Assembly (NCBI RefSeq): GCF_013415125.1 | Contig: NZ_JACCDE010000006.1 | Span: 1-64,000 of the forward strand | Length of the DNA stretch: 64,000 nt | Origin: Vreelandella glaciei | Lineage (GTDB): Bacteria; Pseudomonadota; Gammaproteobacteria; Pseudomonadales; Halomonadaceae | Reading direction: 5' to 3' | Part shown: piece by piece, positions 1 through 8,971 of the stretch | Layout of the letters: each line of letters starts with the position of its first letter | Position numbering within the stretch: the first letter of the stretch is position 1 | The notes under the pieces: model-generated | Database searches by the model: none | Seen by the model: the letters and a program-made list of their open reading frames with translations, nothing else | What the model was told of the DNA's origin: nothing | Translations under genes and position numbers: made by a program

Positions 1-215
1 GAAAAACAGGTCAGACCGACCTTCTCAAAACCTGCTCATTGCGATGGCTGAAAAAGCCTACGCCTCGTTGAGGAGAGAAGGTGCGCGACGTTCATCAGGG
101 TCAGGGGATAGCGTCCCCATTGAGAGACCGACTATACGCACGCATCGGCTTATGTTGTTCATCATCGTCGCTTGCAACCGGGGAGGAGTCCCTATACGCA
201 ATGACATAAGGAGAA

Positions 216-237
216 CTCCTCACTCTGATGTGAGGAG
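216..237. repeat. Perfect hairpin downstream of cysN
   Basis: An 8-bp perfect inverted repeat (CTCCTCAC / GTGAGGAG) with a 6-nt loop lies just past the cysN stop. A second small stem (ACCGG / CCGGT, 245-262) reaches the stop itself. They sit where a cysDN terminator would be expected, but neither has a clear T-run, so termination is only a guess. No convincing gene is seen in bases 1-261. Confidence 0.4.
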
Positions 238-261
238 GCTCATGACCGGAGCTTATGCCGG

Positions 262-1704
262 TTAGCGGTTAAATAATCCGCTGATATCTTTAGCTTCCCA
301 GTGGGGGAAATGCTTCCGCACCAGTGCATTCAGATCGCGCTCAAAGGCCGCCCAATCGGTGGTACTTGAAACACTGCCTGGAGCGCTTGCCGTGCCGCGA
401 ATCATACCGGCGCCTACGGTCACGTTGGTCAACCGATCAATGATGATAAAGCTGCCGGTGCCCGGGCTGGTGCGATAATCATCCACCGGAATAGCGGCGG
501 TCAGCTCTACGTCGCAGCGGGCAATCGCATTTAAACCCAGCGAGTGAGTGGCATGTTTCTCGAGGGTATTGACGTCTATCTGGTAATCAATCGCACTGAC
601 CTGACCGGAAAGATCGCGGGTTGCCAGTTTGAAATCGTAGAGCTTACCCGGCGTTAACGCCTCTTCCTGCATCCAGACAATATCGGCTTTAAAGGTGTTG
701 GCGAGCGGTAGTTCGCTATCTGCTGCCACCAGCCAGTCGCCACGGGAGATATCAATCTCATCTTCCAGGGTCACCGTGATCGCCTGGCCTGGATAGGCCG
801 CGTCAAGGTCACCATCATAAGTAACAACCCGTGCAACCCGCGACGTTTTACCCGAGGGGAGTGCCTTAACGGCTTGCCCTGGGCGCAACACACCCGCGGC
901 TAAGGTGCCGCAATAACCGCGAAAATCAAGGTTCGGGCGGTTGACGTACTGCACCGGCAAGCGCAGATCGCTGAGGTTCTGATCGCGTGTAATCTCGACA
1001 CTTTCCAACAGTTCAATCAGCGTTTGCCCCTGGTAACTGTCGTTAAAATACCAGGGCGTGTGTTCGCTGCGATTGACCACGTTGTCGCCATTCAGCGCCG
1101 ACATCGGCACAAAGCGAATGTCCGGCGCCTGCAGATTAGTGGCAAAGGCGCGGTACTCATCGACTATCTCGTTAAAGCGCTGCTCGGAGAAGTCCACCAG
1201 ATCCATCTTATTGACTGCAATCACCAGGTGTTGGATACCCAGCAGGTCGGCAATAAAGCTATGGCGGCGAGTCTGGGTCTGCACGCCGTAGCGGGCATCG
1301 ATCAGGATAATCGCCAGGCTGGCGGTTGAAGCACCTGTGGCCATGTTGCGGGTGTACTGCTCATGCCCAGGCGTATCGGCGATAATAAACTTGCGCTTAT
1401 CGGTAGAGAAAAAGCGGTACGCGACATCAATGGTAATGCCCTGCTCACGCTCTGACTGCAGGCCATCCACCAACAACGCCAGATCAACGGTATCACCGGT
1501 CGTACCACTGGTTTTAGAAGCCTGGGTGATCGCTGCCAGTTGATCTTCAAAGATCATTTTCGAGTCGTGAAGCAGACGGCCAATCAGCGTCGATTTACCG
1601 TCGTCGACGCTACCGCAGGTAATAAAACGCAGCAGGTCTTTGTTTTCGTGCTCGTGCAGGTACTGCTCGATATTATCGGCGATTAAATTAGACTGGTGAG
1701 ACAT
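262..1704 (-). CDS. cysN: Sulfate adenylyltransferase subunit 1 (CysN, GTPase)
   Basis: CysN is the GTPase subunit of ATP sulfurylase. It couples GTP hydrolysis to formation of adenosine 5'-phosphosulfate from ATP and sulfate, the first cytosolic step of sulfate assimilation. The 480-residue protein shows the G1 loop GSVDDGKS at about 31-38, G3 DTPGH at 110-114 and G4 NKMD at 165-168, followed by EF-Tu-like beta-barrel domains. The length fits a stand-alone CysN: there is no fused CysC kinase at the C terminus. Its ATG overlaps the cysD stop by one base (TGATG), so the two subunits are probably translationally coupled from a single mRNA. Recognition is secure. Confidence 0.97.
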   Translation of the reverse strand: MSHQSNLIADNIEQYLHEHENKDLLRFITCGSVDDGKSTLIGRLLHDSKMIFEDQLAAITQASKTSGTTGDTVDLALLVDGLQSEREQGITIDVAYRFFSTDKRKFIIADTPGHEQYTRNMATGASTASLAIILIDARYGVQTQTRRHSFIADLLGIQHLVIAVNKMDLVDFSEQRFNEIVDEYRAFATNLQAPDIRFVPMSALNGDNVVNRSEHTPWYFNDSYQGQTLIELLESVEITRDQNLSDLRLPVQYVNRPNLDFRGYCGTLAAGVLRPGQAVKALPSGKTSRVARVVTYDGDLDAAYPGQAITVTLEDEIDISRGDWLVAADSELPLANTFKADIVWMQEEALTPGKLYDFKLATRDLSGQVSAIDYQIDVNTLEKHATHSLGLNAIARCDVELTAAIPVDDYRTSPGTGSFIIIDRLTNVTVGAGMIRGTASAPGSVSSTTDWAAFERDLNALVRKHFPHWEAKDISGLFNR

Positions 1705-2717
1705 CAGAAGTACCCCTCGCGCTTTTTCTTCTCCATGGAACCCACCTGGTCGCGGTCGATGGCGCGGCCACTGCGTTCACTGGTTCGGGTCAGCAGCATC
1801 TCTTGAATAATTTCCGGCAGCGTCGCGGCTTCGGACTCTACCGCGCCGGTTAGCGGGTAGCAGCCAAGCGTTCTAAACCGTACCGACTTCATTTCCGGCA
1901 CTTCGTCGGGCGCTAATGGCATGCGGTCGTCATCCACCATCACTTGCATACCGTCGCGCTCGACTATGGGCCGTTTGGCCGAGTAGTAGAGCGGCACGAT
2001 GGGTATCGACTCTAGGTAGATGTACTGCCAGATATCCAGCTCAGTCCAGTTAGAGAGCGGAAAGACGCGGATCGATTCGCCTTTATTAACCTTGGCGTTA
2101 TATACGTTCCAAAGCTCAGGGCGCTGGTTTTTAGGATCCCAGCGGTGATACTTATCGCGGAACGAGTAGACGCGCTCTTTAGCACGCGAGGCTTCTTCAT
2201 CGCGGCGGGCACCACCGAAGGCTGCATCAAAACCGTATTTATCCAACGCCTGCTTGAGCGCCTGGGTTTTCATGATATCGGTGTATTTGGCACTGCCATG
2301 ATCGAACGGGTTGATATTGGCCGCCCGCCCCTCTTCGTTGGTATGCACGATCAGCTCCATACCCGCTTCTTCTGCCATGCGGTTGCGGAACTCGATCATT
2401 TCGCGGAACTTCCACGTGGTATCCACGTGCATCAGCGGGAATGGCGGTGTACCGGGGTAAAATGCTTTACGCGCCAGATGCAGCATGACCGACGAGTCTT
2501 TGCCAATGGAGTACATCATTACCGGGTTGGCAAATTCGGCGGCGACTTCACGGATAATATGGATAGACTCGGCTTCTAATTGCTTGAGGTGGGTCAAGCG
2601 CGCGGCATCAGGGGCATTAAAAGCCTCCTCCTGCGTAGCTGAAGATGAAGAACGCGTCTCTGAAGACCGATCTTTTGACGACCGCTCCTTCGAAGAAATA
2701 GTAGACAATTGGGTCAT
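1704..2717 (-). CDS. cysD: Sulfate adenylyltransferase subunit 2 (CysD)
   Basis: CysD is the catalytic subunit of ATP sulfurylase, which adenylates sulfate with CysN. It is a PP-loop ATPase with SIGKDSS at about residues 70-76, and it ends in the family's typical KKKREGYF tail. At 337 residues it is about 35 longer than the usual ~302. The family-like part begins near residue 40 ([14 protein letters not shown]). The added N terminus is a low-complexity stretch with three five-residue units ([15 protein letters not shown]) and a serine run. No start codon lies closer to the conserved region, so the extension appears to be translated. It is the first gene of the cysDN pair. Confidence 0.96.
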   Translation of the reverse strand: MTQLSTISSKERSSKDRSSETRSSSSATQEEAFNAPDAARLTHLKQLEAESIHIIREVAAEFANPVMMYSIGKDSSVMLHLARKAFYPGTPPFPLMHVDTTWKFREMIEFRNRMAEEAGMELIVHTNEEGRAANINPFDHGSAKYTDIMKTQALKQALDKYGFDAAFGGARRDEEASRAKERVYSFRDKYHRWDPKNQRPELWNVYNAKVNKGESIRVFPLSNWTELDIWQYIYLESIPIVPLYYSAKRPIVERDGMQVMVDDDRMPLAPDEVPEMKSVRFRTLGCYPLTGAVESEAATLPEIIQEMLLTRTSERSGRAIDRDQVGSMEKKKREGYF

Positions 2718-2894
2718 GGCCCCTTACCTCACAAGAACAAGCTCGTCACACAAGCTAAAATCAGCGTACGTTATAAATAAATGTACGTTCGAATGTGGGT
2801 AGGGTAACGCCGAGCCAGTAATAACCCAAAAGAATTAATAACTATCTTTTTATTCCTAAAAAACCTATCTAAAAATAAGGGAGCAATAAACCGT

Positions 2895-3641
2895 CTAATC
2901 AATGCGCTCAATCCAGCTCTGCCACTCGCTTTCCTGGGTATCGCTCCTCGCCAAATCGATAATGCGATAGCCAGGGCGGGAAGCTTCATCGATGGCGAAC
3001 TCCTCTGCACCAGGCATAAACTGATCGGCCATCGCAGGACAGCCATAAACATCAATCGTCGCTTCGCCTATTCGGCGATGCTCGGCGTAAGCTTGGTGCA
3101 CGTGTCCAAACAGGATGATCTTGACGTGCGGGTGTTGGCTTAGCAGTTCCCAAAACGCGTCGCGATCTTGTAGGCCAATGGCATCCATCCACATCGCACC
3201 CACGTTAACCGGCGGATGGTGCATGGCAATCAGCGTGGGGCGATCGTCGCTCTTTAACTGTTCAGCGAGCTGATCTTGGCGCTCGCTTCCCAGTTCGCCG
3301 TGGGGCTTGCCCTCCACCTGGGTATTGAGCATCAGTATGCGCCACGAATCCAAGTCCACTTGATCGACCATCGGACGCTCGGCAGCCATGAACTCGGGCT
3401 GATCGTGATTACCCGGCAGCCAGTACCAGGGGCAAGGCAACTGCTCCAGCGCCTCCACCGCCAAAGCGTAGGAAGCAGCTGACTCGTCCTGGCTCACGTC
3501 ACCGGTAAACAGCACGATATCGGGCTTTTCAGTGACAACGGCACTCAACACCTGCTGAAACTGTCGCCAGGGTATTCCCGCGCGGGAACGCGCTGCGGTA
3601 TCCGCATAGAGATGGGCGTCGGTAATCTGAACCACACGCAT
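2895..3641 (-). CDS. cpdA: 3',5'-cyclic-AMP phosphodiesterase CpdA
   Basis: A class III cyclic-nucleotide phosphodiesterase of the calcineurin-like metallophosphoesterase fold, expected to hydrolyse cAMP to AMP in the cytosol. All metal-binding motifs are visible: DAH at residues 8-10, GDVS at 47-50, GNHD at 77-80, HH at 141-142 and GHVH at 179-182. The length of 248 aa is slightly under the E. coli enzyme. Its ATG overlaps the stop of the DUF1249 gene (TAATG), and nudF lies upstream, an order common in gammaproteobacteria. The three genes probably form one operon. Other metallophosphoesterase specificities cannot be excluded from sequence alone. Confidence 0.88.
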   Translation of the reverse strand: MRVVQITDAHLYADTAARSRAGIPWRQFQQVLSAVVTEKPDIVLFTGDVSQDESAASYALAVEALEQLPCPWYWLPGNHDQPEFMAAERPMVDQVDLDSWRILMLNTQVEGKPHGELGSERQDQLAEQLKSDDRPTLIAMHHPPVNVGAMWMDAIGLQDRDAFWELLSQHPHVKIILFGHVHQAYAEHRRIGEATIDVYGCPAMADQFMPGAEEFAIDEASRPGYRIIDLARSDTQESEWQSWIERID

Positions 3642-4087
3642 TAGGGAGTCTCCGGCACGTCAACACTGTGGCCGTGGGCAAGGCCGTGAGCCAGCCACTC
3701 GCCCAGGAAGCGGTTGAGTTGAAGCTTCTCATCCGGCTGATGCATACGGGCGTTAGGATAACGGTAGCGGCCACTAAAGTGACGCTCGCGCTGAAAGTCG
3801 GTCACTTCCGCCATGCGCACATCGTGATAGAGGTGTACGCGCATACGCGGCCCTTCCATGACGGTATCTAACGGGCCAGTTTGAGAAACATTCACCATGG
3901 TGGTGTAAGGCGCCTGCTCTTGAATATACAGATGCAGATCGCCGAAATGCTGTTTATCGCCGCGCAGGGCAATATCACGACGCTGTCCGGCCTCCATATC
4001 GCCCACCAGTCGCACCAAACGTAAATAGTTGGCGCTGCACTCCCCTTGGAGCGATTTTAAATCGGTGACATAGGCCGTTCTCGCCAT
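3641..4087 (-). CDS. DUF1249 family protein (YqiB-like)
   Basis: A small conserved protein of unknown biochemical role, placed in the DUF1249/YqiB family by resemblance and by its position between nudF and cpdA. About 148 residues, soluble, with the conserved block HLYHDVRMAEVTDFQRER in the middle. I chose the ATG at 4087 over the GTG at 4093: the GAGGAG at the end of nudF sits five bases before the ATG but too close to the GTG. The gene is packed between its neighbours with start-stop overlaps on both sides, indicating one mRNA. No function is assigned. Confidence 0.85.
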   Translation of the reverse strand: MARTAYVTDLKSLQGECSANYLRLVRLVGDMEAGQRRDIALRGDKQHFGDLHLYIQEQAPYTTMVNVSQTGPLDTVMEGPRMRVHLYHDVRMAEVTDFQRERHFSGRYRYPNARMHQPDEKLQLNRFLGEWLAHGLAHGHSVDVPETP

Positions 4088-4089
4088 GT

Positions 4090-4809
4090 TCACTCCTCGT
4101 CGGTTTCGCTTTGTGTCAGCGCCTGCTGTGAAGCGGCGCGAAGTGAGGCTCGTTGGCTATTAAGCCAATGTAGTCCAATCAGACACATGGCGTTGTCGAG
4201 TCGTCCCTGCGTCAAGAGCTCCCAGGCATTGGCAAACGGCATGACATGTACCCGAATGTCCTCATGCTCTTCGTCTAAGCCATGAATCCCACCTAGCCCT
4301 TGGCAATCCACCAAACCACAAAATAGGGTCACTTCCTCGTTGCAGGCGCCGGGGCTTGGATAATAAGTGTGTAATTTGGTCAGTGCGGCCACTTTACAAC
4401 CCGCTTCTTCCCACGCTTCACGGCGGGCCACGTCTTCCAGTGACTCGCCATCTTCCACCAGACCCGCCACCAGCTCGAGCTTCCAGGGAGACACGGCATC
4501 ATCAATGGCGCCTGCGCGAAACTGCTCAATCAATACCACTAAATCGCGGGCAGGGTCGTAAAGCAGCACACCTACCGCGTCAAAACGGCTGTGTACTTCT
4601 CGGCTTATAGGTTCGCTCCAGCCACCTTCGAATAGGCGGTGACGAAGTTCCAGGCCTTCCAGGCGGAAAAACCCTTGATGCAACGCCTCACGCTTGAGCA
4701 GCTCAACGTCACCGCGCTTTAACTGCGGAACGCTAAGCGCTGAGCTTCGAAAAGGGGCCTCTTGAGATGGAGAATTTCCAAACTCAGCGTTTTTAGGGCT
4801 AGACGCCAT
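4090..4809 (-). CDS. nudF: ADP-ribose pyrophosphatase (NudF), Nudix hydrolase
   Basis: Hydrolyses ADP-ribose to AMP and ribose 5-phosphate, a cytosolic housecleaning reaction. The Nudix box (G-x5-E-x7-REAWEEAG) spans about residues 116-138. Downstream are the AxxE-type and acidic residues of ADPRase-like Nudix proteins (YYPSPGACNEEVTLF). The protein has 239 residues, including about 25 poorly conserved N-terminal residues ahead of the family core. It is the first gene of the probable nudF-DUF1249-cpdA operon. The exact nucleotide-sugar preference is inferred from family and context. Confidence 0.9.
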   Translation of the reverse strand: MASSPKNAEFGNSPSQEAPFRSSALSVPQLKRGDVELLKREALHQGFFRLEGLELRHRLFEGGWSEPISREVHSRFDAVGVLLYDPARDLVVLIEQFRAGAIDDAVSPWKLELVAGLVEDGESLEDVARREAWEEAGCKVAALTKLHTYYPSPGACNEEVTLFCGLVDCQGLGGIHGLDEEHEDIRVHVMPFANAWELLTQGRLDNAMCLIGLHWLNSQRASLRAASQQALTQSETDEE

Positions 4810-4881
4810 GGAGCACTCCCGGTGGTGATAATCGATCTATTATCAATGCTTGCCACCGGGAATGCCAATCCAGTTAGCGGA

Positions 4882-5541
4882 TTAAAGCTGATTGAGCAGC
4901 GTCTCGGCATCGCGACGCAGCGCTTCATCTGAGACTTGCCGGTTCTCGCGAGCGGTGCCGTTAACCGCCCGCTCGGCATGCTCACGCGCTGCCTGCTCAT
5001 TGCCCTCTTCTTTCAAGAAAGCGGCATAGTAGTAGTTAACATCGATACCGTCCGGGCGGATCTCCAGAGCACGCTGGAACATGCGTTCAGCCGTCTCGCT
5101 ATTGCCGAAGCCGAGTGGTCGACCCGGCGCGCGGTCGTAAAGCGCGCCTAGCGTGACGTAGGCCGAACCATTCAGCCCTTGCGGATCGATTTCAATCGCT
5201 TGCTCCAGCGCATCGCGCGCATCACCTGCGGTTCCCAAGGCGCCCAAGCCACCCCTTTCCCGGGCATAGGAGGCCAAAATAATGCCCTGCCAGACAAGTA
5301 TGTCAGCTTCATCTTCGTGCTGTTCAGCCAATTGTTCCACTTCGCCGGCCAACGCTTTCAACGTACTTTCTCGCTCATTGGCAGGCATCTCCGTCACGGT
5401 GTGCTCCCAGCGGTTTTTCAACGAAAACAGCTCGCCTTCGAAGGCGGTCGCGGTCAACGGTGACAGCACCAGCGCGGTACTCATCGCGGCGGCGATCAGG
5501 GAACGTGGTAAAGACATGGGTAAAAAATAGAGAGTTCGCAT
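4882..5541 (-). CDS. Exported TPR-repeat protein
   Basis: A predicted secreted or periplasmic protein of about 219 residues. The chosen start (MRTLYFLP...) gives a signal peptide with a hydrophobic run (SLIAAAMSTALVL) and a likely AxA-type cleavage site (TATA) near residue 35. The mature part has helical repeats resembling tetratricopeptide units: ALEQAIEIDP, then MFQRALEIRPDG, then a third unit around YYYAAFLKEEGNEQAAREHAER. A longer open frame runs upstream to 5658, but its extra 39 residues lack signal-peptide character. An AGGAG lies immediately before the ATG, closer than ideal. The gene is separate from nudF. No specific partner can be named. Confidence 0.75.
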   Translation of the reverse strand: MRTLYFLPMSLPRSLIAAAMSTALVLSPLTATAFEGELFSLKNRWEHTVTEMPANERESTLKALAGEVEQLAEQHEDEADILVWQGIILASYARERGGLGALGTAGDARDALEQAIEIDPQGLNGSAYVTLGALYDRAPGRPLGFGNSETAERMFQRALEIRPDGIDVNYYYAAFLKEEGNEQAAREHAERAVNGTARENRQVSDEALRRDAETLLNQL

Positions 5542-5701
5542 ACATGCTCCTGAATTATTATTGTCCAGCGTAGACTCACCAATGGCGGGCCTCTCACATA
5601 ATGTAACGAACGTTTGAATGATTCGCCAGTGGCATGTTGCTTGGTATGCTTCGCGCAATTAACGTAAAGTAGGTAGCTCGAAACACGAAGGGGAACAGGT
5701 A

Positions 5702-6232
5702 ATGAAAGGCCGCAACATGACCCGCTGGCGCGATCCAGCCAAAGATCCGCGTCAAGCCCCTAAGAGCAATCTGATCACCCCGGAAGGGGCGTCACGTCTG
5801 CGCGCTATACTGGATCATCTTTCACGGGTTAAACGCCCGGCCCTTTCAGAGAAAGTCGGCGAAGCCGCCGCTCAGGGCGATCGCAGTGAAAACGCAGATT
5901 ACACTTATAATAAGAAAGAGCTAAATCGGGTTATTGCCCGGATTACCTACCTGACAAAACGTTTAGACGAACTGCAAATTGTCGATCGGCTGCCTGCCGA
6001 TACTAGCAAGGTGTTTTTCGGCGCCTATGTGAGCCTGGAAGATGAAAACGGCGAGCAGGTACATCTCAGGATTGTTGGCCACGATGAAATCGACACTAAA
6101 AAACGCTGGATCAGTATCGATGCCCCCATGGCCAAGGCCCTGCTGAGCAAGCAGATAGGCGATGAGGCGAAGGTGCTCACCCCCAATGGTGAGATGTTTT
6201 ATACCATCACCGCCCTAGACTACACGGGCTGA
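5702..6232 (+). CDS. greB: Transcription elongation factor GreB
   Basis: GreB binds in the secondary channel of RNA polymerase and stimulates cleavage of the nascent RNA in backtracked complexes. The 176-residue protein has the N-terminal coiled-coil hairpin with the acidic tip and the signature GDRSENADYTYNKKELNR at about residues 59-76. A C-terminal FKBP-like domain includes GHDEIDTKKRWISIDAPMA. The KKELNR wording and the VFFGAYVSLE segment match GreB better than GreA. About 20 basic residues precede the usual GreB start. An AACAGGT lies upstream of the ATG. It stands alone between two leftward genes. Confidence 0.95.
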   Translation: MKGRNMTRWRDPAKDPRQAPKSNLITPEGASRLRAILDHLSRVKRPALSEKVGEAAAQGDRSENADYTYNKKELNRVIARITYLTKRLDELQIVDRLPADTSKVFFGAYVSLEDENGEQVHLRIVGHDEIDTKKRWISIDAPMAKALLSKQIGDEAKVLTPNGEMFYTITALDYTG

Positions 6233-6263
6233 GCGCCCTTCCCTTGGCGCGTTCCTATTAAGC

Positions 6264-7007
6264 CTAGTCCTGTAAAGAATAGTCCACCGTGGTGACGACG
6301 CGGACGCGTTTGGTTTGTGGCGTGTAGCTATCCAGATCTTCAATGGAAAAGTAGCCTTGCGTGGCCTGACGAATCTGCCCCACTTGGCTACCGGAATCTT
6401 CAGCAAACTGCTGTGCGGCGTTGCGCGCATCCGCCGTTGCCGCTGCAATCATTTCGGGCTTGATGTCATCAAGCCCGGTGAATAAAAATTCCGTGCGGTA
6501 TTCATAGCTGGGTGAAAGCAGCACGCCTTCACGCACCAGCGAAGTAGCGCTAGGGATCGCCTCAATCACGCCCTCAACATTGGGGGAGCGCAGTAGCAGC
6601 GTCGCTTCGGCACGGTAGCGTTCATCCGGGCGCTGACCGCCGTATTGGTTGCTAAATTGATCGGTAATTCGTGGCGCTGTCGAACTAACATGCTCTGGGG
6701 CAAAGCCCTGGGCCTTAAGAAAATCGCGAATCGCCTGCTCATCCCTGGACAACTGCTGCTCAAGGTCGCCCAAGCTATTGGCGCTGACACTGTAGTTGAA
6801 CGGCCAAAGCACTAAATCTGCTGGCACTTCCCGCTCTGATAAGCCGCGCACTGTCACGCTGCGGGACGACTGCTGCCACACTTCAGCAGCTCTCTTGATA
6901 TAGCTGCCGCCGACAACCAGCCCTATTGCCAGCAACCCGCCAAGCAAAACGGCACTTGCCAGTACCGCCGTATTTCGAATACTGCCCGCCATTTCAACCA
7001 CTCCCAC
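6264..7007 (-). CDS. SIMPL domain protein (DUF541), membrane-anchored
   Basis: A 247-residue protein with one N-terminal hydrophobic helix (AVLASAVLLGGLLAIGLVV) followed by a SIMPL/DUF541 domain starting with VTVRGLSEREVPADLVLW. The family is found in the periplasm of many proteobacteria; some members are linked to oxidative-stress phenotypes or outer-membrane integrity, but no catalytic activity is established. The helix is uncleaved in appearance (no clear AxA), so it is probably anchored in the inner membrane with the domain in the periplasm. It is monocistronic between greB and the TRAP genes. Confidence 0.82.
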   Translation of the reverse strand: MGVVEMAGSIRNTAVLASAVLLGGLLAIGLVVGGSYIKRAAEVWQQSSRSVTVRGLSEREVPADLVLWPFNYSVSANSLGDLEQQLSRDEQAIRDFLKAQGFAPEHVSSTAPRITDQFSNQYGGQRPDERYRAEATLLLRSPNVEGVIEAIPSATSLVREGVLLSPSYEYRTEFLFTGLDDIKPEMIAAATADARNAAQQFAEDSGSQVGQIRQATQGYFSIEDLDSYTPQTKRVRVVTTVDYSLQD

Positions 7008-7094
7008 AAACTGCCGTTAAATTAACGACTACTTATTTGCATCATAGACCTTAAAGGTCAATTCGTGGGCGGCTGATTGTGGCAAGTGTGAGGA

Positions 7095-7129
7095 AATGCC
7101 CCCCTGCATTTAAGCAGAGGGCCGGCATT
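7095..7129 (-). terminator. Probable Rho-independent terminator of TRAP cluster A
   Basis: A long imperfect hairpin (AATGCC...GGCATT outer arms, CCCTGC/GCAG-GGG inner arms, ATTTAA loop) lies 13 bases past the stop of the TRAP large permease. On the minus strand the right arm ends in ATTT. The stem is strong and the T-run short. Confidence 0.6.
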
Positions 7130-7141
7130 AAAACGATTTAT

Positions 7142-8425
7142 TTAGAAAACGAGCGCGGGCAACGCGAGAGAGATTGCGGGAACGAAGGTGGTCAGTAGCA
7201 GGATGCATACCATAACTAGCCAGAACGGCATGACGGCGCGAATAAAAGAAGCAACGCTAACCCCCGTAATACTGCAGGTCGTGAACATCACCGTTCCCAG
7301 CGGCGGGGTAATCGTGCCAATGGTGGCATTAATGATGAAAATAATGCCGAAATGAACCGGATCAATACCGAACTGAGCCGCGACTGGAGCCAGGAGGGGT
7401 GAAAGCACAATCAGGATGGCATTGCCTTCCAGAAACATCCCTAACACCAACAGTAGCAAATTAGCTAATAGCAGGAAGACAATCGCGCTACCTACTTGGG
7501 ATGAGAGCAGCATAGCGATCTCTTGCGGTATCTGTTCCCAAGTAAGGAAGCGAGCAAACCCTGATGCCACGGCAATAATAAAGAGCACATTGACAGAGGC
7601 AAGAAGTGACTCATTGGTTGCCATGGCGATGCTTTTTGGCGTCATCTGCTTATAGACAAAAACGCCAACAATTAGCGCATAAAGCACCGCAATAGCACCG
7701 GCTTCTGTCGGCGTGAAGACACCAATCCGAATACCGCCAATCACCACCAATGGCAGCATCAAGGCGATAACACCTGCACGGGTAACACTCACCCACTCAT
7801 GACGTGTCACCTTCTTGCGCTCAGGTGGCTGATAATGATGCCGACGACATAAATATGAAACCAGCACCATCAAACTGATGGCCATCAACACACCCGGTAC
7901 TACTCCCGCTAGAAATAGCCGCCCAATTGAAACGTTATTGACGTAGCCATACACGATCAAAGCAATACCAGGTGGAATTGTCGAGGTAATCAATGACGAC
8001 GCCGCCGTAACCGCACTGGAAAAAGACTTGGGATAGCCCTTCTCAGTCATGCTGGGCACTAGCAGTTTTGCGTTCATGGCGGCATCGGCAATGTTGGAAC
8101 CGGAAAGCCCGCCCATAAAAGTACTCAACAGCACGTTGGCCTGCGCCAATCCGCCATGCATGCGTCGCGTCAGCAGCTCAGCCAGCCTGAGTAAACGGTC
8201 AGTGATACCCGAATAGTTCATGAAGACGCCAGCCATAATGAAAAACGGGATCGCCAACAGCGAAACCGACTCCAGTCCTCCGGCCAGGCGTTGGATCAGC
8301 AGCATCATCGGTTGATCGGCACCCACGATGAAGTATAGAAACGTCGAGAAAAACAGTGCAAAGGCGACAGGCGTACCTAATAAAAACAACACAAACAGTG
8401 CGCCAAGAGCAGTCGTGACAGCCAT
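7142..8425 (-). CDS. TRAP transporter large permease (DctM family), cluster A
   Basis: The large membrane subunit of a tripartite ATP-independent periplasmic transporter, which uses the sodium or proton gradient to import an acid captured by the periplasmic binding protein. It has 427 residues and roughly twelve hydrophobic segments, with typical DctM motifs: LSGSNIADAAMNAKLLVPSM around residue 110, TIPPGIALIVYG around 150 and IGTITPPLGTVMFTTC near 365. It is the last gene of a dctP-dctQ-dctM set. The neighbouring uxaA and dehydrogenase genes suggest a hexonate or hexuronate substrate, but that is inference. Since the small permease is frameshifted, the transporter may be non-functional. Confidence 0.92.
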   Translation of the reverse strand: MAVTTALGALFVLFLLGTPVAFALFFSTFLYFIVGADQPMMLLIQRLAGGLESVSLLAIPFFIMAGVFMNYSGITDRLLRLAELLTRRMHGGLAQANVLLSTFMGGLSGSNIADAAMNAKLLVPSMTEKGYPKSFSSAVTAASSLITSTIPPGIALIVYGYVNNVSIGRLFLAGVVPGVLMAISLMVLVSYLCRRHHYQPPERKKVTRHEWVSVTRAGVIALMLPLVVIGGIRIGVFTPTEAGAIAVLYALIVGVFVYKQMTPKSIAMATNESLLASVNVLFIIAVASGFARFLTWEQIPQEIAMLLSSQVGSAIVFLLLANLLLLVLGMFLEGNAILIVLSPLLAPVAAQFGIDPVHFGIIFIINATIGTITPPLGTVMFTTCSITGVSVASFIRAVMPFWLVMVCILLLTTFVPAISLALPALVF

Positions 8426-8436
8426 GTGGTTGTCTC

Positions 8437-8911
8437 CTATGGTTTATGTCGCTGAAACAACCGCACCACGCAGTGATATATCATTACCACTGCGCTAACG
8501 GGAATCGCCACATGAATCCAGTAATAGGGAATTTGCAGCATCGGCGTACTGCGAAATGCTGAAATACTGAGTAATTGGGTGCCCCAATACAGCATGGCCA
8601 GAGCACTCATTAAAATGATGCCCACGCTGAATAGCTGCTCATTCCAATGCGCTAAGCGGGGTGGAAGCTTATCGGTAACGAAGCTGATGAATACATGCTC
8701 GCGGCGGCGCACCAACGCACTAGCCCCCCAGAAAAGTGGCCCAGACCAGCAGTAACTGAAGTACCTCTTCTGTCCAAGCCAAAGGGAAATTAAACAGATA
8801 ACGCATAAAAACATTACTGATAGCTACTAAAAAGAGCGCGAAAACAGCTGCCGTCGCGATAACCTCATCCAGCCGCATCACTCGATCTAGCCACGTAAAA
8901 ATACGCTTCAT
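8437..8911 (-). pseudogene. TRAP transporter small permease (DctQ), frameshifted
   Basis: The four-helix small permease is split over two reading frames. The N-terminal part starts MKRIFTWLDRVMRLDE at 8911 and runs to ...VWATFLGG with a stop at 8720. The C-terminal part continues in another frame with ASALVRRREHVFISF and ends at 8437. The break lies in a run of six C (8724-8729). With five, the frame reads LLVWATFLGASALVRRRE with no gap, so a single-base insertion explains everything. This could be a real inactivating mutation, a phase-variable tract, or an error in the sequence. The flanking dctP and dctM are intact. Confidence 0.85.
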
Positions 8912-8971
8912 ACCAGACTCCTTGACCAGATACCCCAGCAGGCGCTGGGGTACCATAAAATCACACGCTAA

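Noticed and set aside
44-265. Plus-strand 73-codon frame before cysN
   Set aside because: No family resemblance, no ribosome-binding site, overlaps the cysN end and the hairpins; looks like chance.
8437-8956. Two separate small membrane proteins
   Set aside because: Both frames align to one DctQ protein and join perfectly by removing one base in the C6 tract.
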